DNA from: JBOHBN01 sp050698355
Lineage (GTDB): Bacteria; Actinomycetota; Actinomycetes; Streptosporangiales; WHST01
NCBI GenBank assembly: GCA_050698355.1
Contig: JBOHBN010000051.1
Span: 1-9,095 of the forward strand
Direction: 5' to 3'
Length of the DNA: 9,095 nt
This document shows, one piece after another, positions 6,387 to 9,095 of this stretch; the first letter of the stretch is position 1; the number at the start of each line of letters is the position of its first letter. Made by a program: the position numbers and the translations under genes. The notes below the pieces were generated by a model. It had not been told where the DNA came from and made no database searches. It saw only the letters and a list, made by a program, of their open reading frames with translations.

Positions 6387-6414
6387 CGGTCACCTACCGC
6401 GCGGTAACCGACCG
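6387..6414. promoter_or_regulatory. 28-bp imperfect palindrome with perfect 12-bp core, possible operator
   Basis: The core TACCGCGCGGTA (6395-6406) is a perfect palindrome. After a 3-bp mismatched step on each side the symmetry resumes with CGGTC (6387-6391) and GACCG (6410-6414). Spacing and extent are like TetR-family operators, but the binding protein is unknown. It lies about 120 bp upstream of the operon -35. Confidence 0.4.
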
Positions 6415-6465
6415 CGGTTGGCTCACGCCTCCCATCGGAGGTAGCGCACGGCGCCGCTCTCTTCG

Positions 6466-6517
6466 GTGATCATGAAGGTTTGTCGTACCTATAGCTACGA
6501 CAAACCTTCATGATCAC
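6466..6517 (-). terminator. Perfect 22-bp inverted repeat after the SPFH gene, probable terminator
   Basis: Arms 6466-6487 and 6496-6517 are exactly complementary over 22 bp, with an 8-nt loop (CCTATAGC). The arms are clearly more AT-rich than the surroundings. The SPFH stop codon (6514-6516) lies inside the promoter-proximal arm. No U-tract follows on either strand, so if it terminates transcription it is of the tract-less type common in actinomycetes. It separates the SPFH/NfeD module from the catabolic operon. Such a perfect, compositionally distinct palindrome could also be a dispersed genomic repeat. Confidence 0.6.
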
Positions 6518-7635
6518 TGGGTGGGGGTGCCGCCGGTCGACTCCTCGATACCGTCGGACGCTTGCGCGGCCGGGCCGACCTGGGCGGCGCCGAGCCGTTC
6601 GATCGCCTGCTCCAGCTCTGCCCCGGCGGAACGCTTCCGCTTGCGTTCAGCAGCCTCCTCGTCGGACTCACCGCCGGTCGTGGGCGGGGCGGTGGGCGCC
6701 GCTTGCACGGGCTGGTCGGTGTCGGGACGTCCGCTCGGCGCGCCGAGCGCCTGGCCGACGCCTTCGAGCGCCCTGCTCAGCTCGCTCGGCACGAACCACA
6801 TCGTGTTGGCGTCGCCCTGGGCGATCTCCGGCAGCATGCGCAGGTACTGGTACGACAGCAGGCTCGGGTCCGGGTTGCCCTCGTGGATCGCCTCGAAGAC
6901 CGTCTCGATGGCCTGCGCCTCGCCCTTCGCCTTCAGCGCCTGCGCGCGCGCGTCGCCCTCGGCCCTGGTGACCGACGCCTCGGCCTCGCCGCGGGCACGC
7001 AGGATGGCCGACTGCTGGTCGCCCTCGGCGTTCAGGATCTGCCCCTGCTTGGTGCCTTCCGCGTTGAGGATGGTCGCGCGCTTGTCCCGGTCAGCGCGCA
7101 TCTGCTTCTCCATCGCCTCCTTGATGGAAGGCGGCGGGTCGATGGCACGCAGCTCGACCCGGTTAACGCGTACCCCCCACCTGCCGGTCGCCTCGTCGAG
7201 CACGCCGCGCAGCGCACCGTTGATCTCGTCGCGGGAGGTCAGCGTGCGCTCCAGGTCCATCGATCCGATGACGTTGCGCAACGTGGTGATGGTGAGCTGC
7301 TCGATGCCCTGGATGAAGTTCGCGATCTCGTACGTGGCATCGCGCGGCTGGGTGACCGTGTAGTAGACGACCGTGTCGATGTTGACGTTCAGGCTGTCCT
7401 GGGTGATGACCGACTGCGGCGGGAAGGTGACGACCTGCTCGCGCCTGTCGACCATCGTCCGGATCCGCTCGATGAACGGGATCATCAGGTGCGGTCCGGC
7501 TTCCAGCGACCTGTTGTAGCGGCCGAGCCGCTCGACGATCCCGGAACGCTGCTGCGGAACGATGCGTACCGAGCGCGCGATGGTGATGATCACCAGGATG
7601 GCGATCACGATGATCGCGATGAGTCCGCCTGTCAT
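6514..7635 (-). CDS. SPFH/Band 7 (stomatin/QmcA-like) membrane protein
   Basis: This 373-aa protein has one N-terminal membrane segment (about residues 4-20, GLIAIIVIAILVIITIA). A Band 7 domain follows, beginning VRIVPQQRSGIVERLGRYNRSLEAGPH and running to about residue 190 (RVELRAIDPPPSIKEAMEKQM). An Ala/Glu/Arg-rich coiled-coil stretch comes next (repeated NAEG, RARGEAEA, RAEGDARA), then the conserved LLSYQYLRMLP and MWFVPSEL blocks. The tail of roughly 80 residues is hydrophilic and low complexity. Family members form large membrane-bound oligomers that organise membrane domains or act with proteases. The ATG overlaps the NfeD stop as ATGA, with GGGAGA 7 nt upstream, so the two are translated together, the standard pairing for this family. 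Its stop lies inside a long hairpin. Confidence 0.95.
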   Translation of the reverse strand: MTGGLIAIIVIAILVIITIARSVRIVPQQRSGIVERLGRYNRSLEAGPHLMIPFIERIRTMVDRREQVVTFPPQSVITQDSLNVNIDTVVYYTVTQPRDATYEIANFIQGIEQLTITTLRNVIGSMDLERTLTSRDEINGALRGVLDEATGRWGVRVNRVELRAIDPPPSIKEAMEKQMRADRDKRATILNAEGTKQGQILNAEGDQQSAILRARGEAEASVTRAEGDARAQALKAKGEAQAIETVFEAIHEGNPDPSLLSYQYLRMLPEIAQGDANTMWFVPSELSRALEGVGQALGAPSGRPDTDQPVQAAPTAPPTTGGESDEEAAERKRKRSAGAELEQAIERLGAAQVGPAAQASDGIEESTGGTPTQ

Positions 7636-8084
7636 GTGAGTTCTCCCGATCCGCTGCCGTACACGAGCGCCGTGGCACCTTCGATCTCGATCACCTGCAC
7701 CGTACTCCCCGGTTCGAGCACGAGGGTGGGGTCGAAGGCGCGCGCCGACCAGAGCTCACCCGCGAGCTTCACCTGGCCGCCCCGCGCGTCGACGCGCTGG
7801 ATGACCTCCGCGTCCTGGCCGACGAGCCGCTCGATGCCGGAGCGTTCCGCGAGCTTCGGCCGCATGTACTTGCGCGCGATCGGCCGGACGAAACCAAGCG
7901 TGGCGATGGACGCGACGACGAACCCCAGGATCTGGAACGCGACCGGCACGCCGAGGAGCGCGAGCAGGACCCCGACCAGCGCGGCGATGCCCAGCATGCC
8001 GAAGATCAGCACCGGCGTCACGGCCTCCAGGACGCCCAGCACCACTGTTGCAATCAGCCACAACAGCCACGGATCGAGGTCCAT
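7632..8084 (-). CDS. NfeD-like membrane protein, short form
   Basis: This 150-aa partner of the SPFH protein has three closely packed hydrophobic segments in the first 70 residues (LWLIATVVLGVLEAVTPV, FGMLGIAALVGVLLALLG, FQILGFVVASIATLGFV). A C-terminal OB-fold NfeD domain follows (about 88-145: LVGQDAEVIQRVDARGGQVKL...LEPGSTVQVIEIEGATALV). It lacks the N-terminal ClpP-like serine protease domain of long NfeD proteins, so it is the short type that works with stomatin-like partners. The start is ATG 8084; upstream AGGG is weak, but a TAGGGT -10-like hexamer 7 nt before the ATG suggests a leaderless transcript is possible. It lies 34 bp after the ABC ATPase gene. Confidence 0.92.
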   Translation of the reverse strand: MDLDPWLLWLIATVVLGVLEAVTPVLIFGMLGIAALVGVLLALLGVPVAFQILGFVVASIATLGFVRPIARKYMRPKLAERSGIERLVGQDAEVIQRVDARGGQVKLAGELWSARAFDPTLVLEPGSTVQVIEIEGATALVYGSGSGELT

Positions 8085-8091
8085 GCCGCAA

Positions 8092-8097
8092 CCCTAG
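8092..8097 (-). promoter_or_regulatory. Possible -10 element for a leaderless nfeD-SPFH transcript
   Basis: TAGGGT on the minus strand ends 7 nt before ATG 8084, the spacing expected if transcription begins at the start codon itself. No convincing -35 was found at 17-18 bp, so this is tentative; read-through from the ABC ATPase gene is the alternative. Confidence 0.25.
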
Positions 8098-8118
8098 TAC
8101 TCATCAGTAACGCGCGGG

Positions 8119-8922
8119 TCACCTCGCGCGCGCGGTCCAGCGGCCATCGGCGTGGTCGACGTGCAACCACATCCCGAAGCAGTCCGACAGCGCCTCGGCG
8201 GTGAGGGTCTCGCCGATCGGGCCCTGCGCGACCGACCGGCCGCCGCGCAGCAGCAGGCAGTGCGTGAAGCCCGACGGGATCTCCTCCACGTGGTGGGTCA
8301 CCAGGATGGTCACCGGCGCGAACCTGTCGGTCGCCAGCGCGGACAGCCGCTTCACTAGGTCCTCGCGGGCGCCCAGGTCGAGCCCCGCGCCCGGTTCGTC
8401 TAGCAGCAGCAGCTCCGGGTCGGTCATCATCGCCCGCGCGATCTGCACCCGCTTGCGCTCGCCCTCCGACAGCGTGCCGAACCTGCGGTCGGCGAGGTGC
8501 GCGCACCCGAGCTGCCGCAGCAGTCGCCCGGCGCGGTCGATGTCGTGCTCGTCGTATGCCTCCCGCCAGCGGCCGACGACGGCGTACGCCGCGGTCACCA
8601 CGACGTCGCGCACGCGTTCGGTGCGCGGGATGCTCTCGGCCAGCGCGGCGCTGGTCACACCGATGCGCGGCCGCAGCTCGAAGACGTCGACCGCGCCGAG
8701 CCGGGCGTCCAGGATCTCCACGGTGCCCCGGCTGGGAAACAGGTGCGCGGATGCGATCCGCATGGCCGTGGTCTTGCCCGCGCCGTTCGGCCCGACGACG
8801 ATCCACCGCTCGCCGCTTCGCACCGTCCAGCTCAGCCGGTCGAGCAGGAGCGAGCCGTCCCGGACCACCGACACCAACTCGAGCCGGAGCACGTCCGCGT
8901 GCACAGCATCGCCCCCCCGCAT
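8119..8922 (-). CDS. Stand-alone ABC transporter ATP-binding protein
   Basis: This single-domain ATPase has 267 aa from ATG 8922. Counted from that ATG, Walker A is GPNGAGKTT at 44-52, the signature is LSEGERKRV at 151-159 (an LSxGE variant of LSGGQ), Walker B is LLLLDE at 171-176 with D-loop GAGLD, and the switch His is in VTHHVEEI. The C-terminal block FGMWLHVDHADGRWTAR is short and family-specific. No permease is encoded nearby, so it may partner with one elsewhere or act without transport; it resembles the ModF/PhnC-like stand-alone group. Start options are GTG 8928, ATG 8922 and GTG 8904. The last has a G-run (GGGGGGCG) about 8 nt upstream, so the start could lie six codons downstream. 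It is divergent from the gene at 8991 and lies just upstream of nfeD. Confidence 0.9.
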   Translation of the reverse strand: MRGGDAVHADVLRLELVSVVRDGSLLLDRLSWTVRSGERWIVVGPNGAGKTTAMRIASAHLFPSRGTVEILDARLGAVDVFELRPRIGVTSAALAESIPRTERVRDVVVTAAYAVVGRWREAYDEHDIDRAGRLLRQLGCAHLADRRFGTLSEGERKRVQIARAMMTDPELLLLDEPGAGLDLGAREDLVKRLSALATDRFAPVTILVTHHVEEIPSGFTHCLLLRGGRSVAQGPIGETLTAEALSDCFGMWLHVDHADGRWTARAR

Positions 8923-8930
8923 CGGCACGA

Positions 8931-8959
8931 ATCGTCATCGGGCGCAGCGCCCGGGTCAA
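8931..8959 (-). promoter_or_regulatory. Possible promoter of the ABC ATPase gene with internal palindrome
   Basis: On the minus strand TTGACC (8954-8959) and GACGAT (8931-8936) are separated by 17 bp. The spacer holds the palindrome CGGGCGC-A-GCGCCCG (8939-8953). Transcription would start near 8924, almost at ATG 8922. The -35 is good and the -10 poor. Confidence 0.35.
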
Positions 8960-8990
8960 AACTACGACACCAAGCTCATATCCTCGACGA

Positions 8991-9095
8991 GTGTCGGACA
9001 TCGCTTCCACGCCGGCGTCGGCCACGCTCGTCGCCTGGGGCAACGCATGGCTCGCCGGCCACCTGGGCGCCGACGAGGTCGCCGATGTGGTGGGA
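8991..9095 (+). CDS. Unidentified divergent gene, N-terminal 35 codons only
   Basis: An open frame starts at GTG 8991 and continues to the window end. It begins MSDIASTPASATLVAWGNAWLAGHLG and continues ADEVADVVG. The ORF is too short and incomplete to assign a domain. Actinobacterial codon bias in the frame (G/C-rich third positions) and the divergent layout relative to the ABC ATPase support a real gene. No Shine-Dalgarno is visible; TATCCT (8979-8984), 6 nt upstream of GTG, would fit a leaderless start. I do not recognise the product with certainty. A divergent conserved hypothetical gene near the NfeD/SPFH pair is also known in mycobacteria, so it may be an actinobacterial protein of that locus, but this is inference. 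Confidence 0.6.
   Translation, partial: MSDIASTPASATLVAWGNAWLAGHLGADEVADVVG

Noticed and set aside
6428..6441. Small CCTCC/GGAGG hairpin
   Set aside because: Only 5-bp arms with a 4-nt loop; expected by chance in this base composition.
6471..6512. 13-codon plus-strand ORF (MKVCRTYSYDKPS) inside the hairpin
   Set aside because: It arises from the palindrome (the other strand gives a near-identical peptide) and has no properly spaced ribosome site.
6562..8097. Long plus-strand open frame of about 510 codons antisense to SPFH and NfeD
   Set aside because: Low-complexity Arg/Leu/Asp-rich translation without motifs, exactly opposite two well-supported genes.

Overview
The window is high-GC DNA with GTG and TTG starts and strong third-position G/C bias. 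Other actinobacterial signs are a Tat-type lipoprotein signal and the SPFH/NfeD gene pair. I read it as the chromosome of an actinomycete and cannot name the genus. No rRNA, tRNA, CRISPR array or insertion sequence was seen. Almost everything is transcribed on the minus strand, so the natural reading order is from right to left.

Right part (about 6514-9095). A divergent gene starts at 8991 on the plus strand and runs off the window. Facing away from it is a stand-alone ABC ATPase (8119-8922), then an NfeD-like membrane protein (7632-8084) and an SPFH/stomatin-like membrane protein (6514-7635), the last two coupled by an ATGA overlap. This is a membrane-housekeeping module. It ends in a perfect 22-bp inverted repeat (6466-6517) that overlaps the SPFH stop codon.

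Intergenic region (6183-6513). This holds a well-formed promoter for the left operon (-35 TTGACA, 18-bp spacer, -10 TAGCGT). Three LacI-type operator-like sites surround it: two overlap the expected transcription start as one 31-bp dyad, and one lies upstream of the -35. Further upstream are a 12-bp perfect palindrome inside a 28-bp imperfect one, and two 16-bp direct repeats.

Left part (1-6182). This is a compact catabolic-looking operon of seven genes. In order they are a creatininase-family metal hydrolase, a class II aldolase, a Tm-1-like/UPF0261 protein, a zinc alcohol dehydrogenase, and then a complete NitT/TauT-type ABC importer: permease, ATPase and Tat-exported lipoprotein binding protein, the last cut by the window edge. 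Four junctions are ATGA overlaps or gaps of under 10 bp, so the enzymes and the importer are very probably made together. The simplest reading is uptake of a small organic solute followed by oxidation, hydrolytic ring or C-C opening, and aldol cleavage, switched on when the solute releases a LacI-family repressor. The substrate cannot be read from the sequence. The pairing of a zinc dehydrogenase with a creatininase-fold hydrolase recalls IolM/IolN in the Thermotoga inositol route, so a keto-cyclitol or sugar-acid-like substrate is a testable guess. This operon, with its unusual mix of a NitT/TauT importer, UPF0261 and sugar-type enzymes, is the best candidate here for an undescribed pathway.
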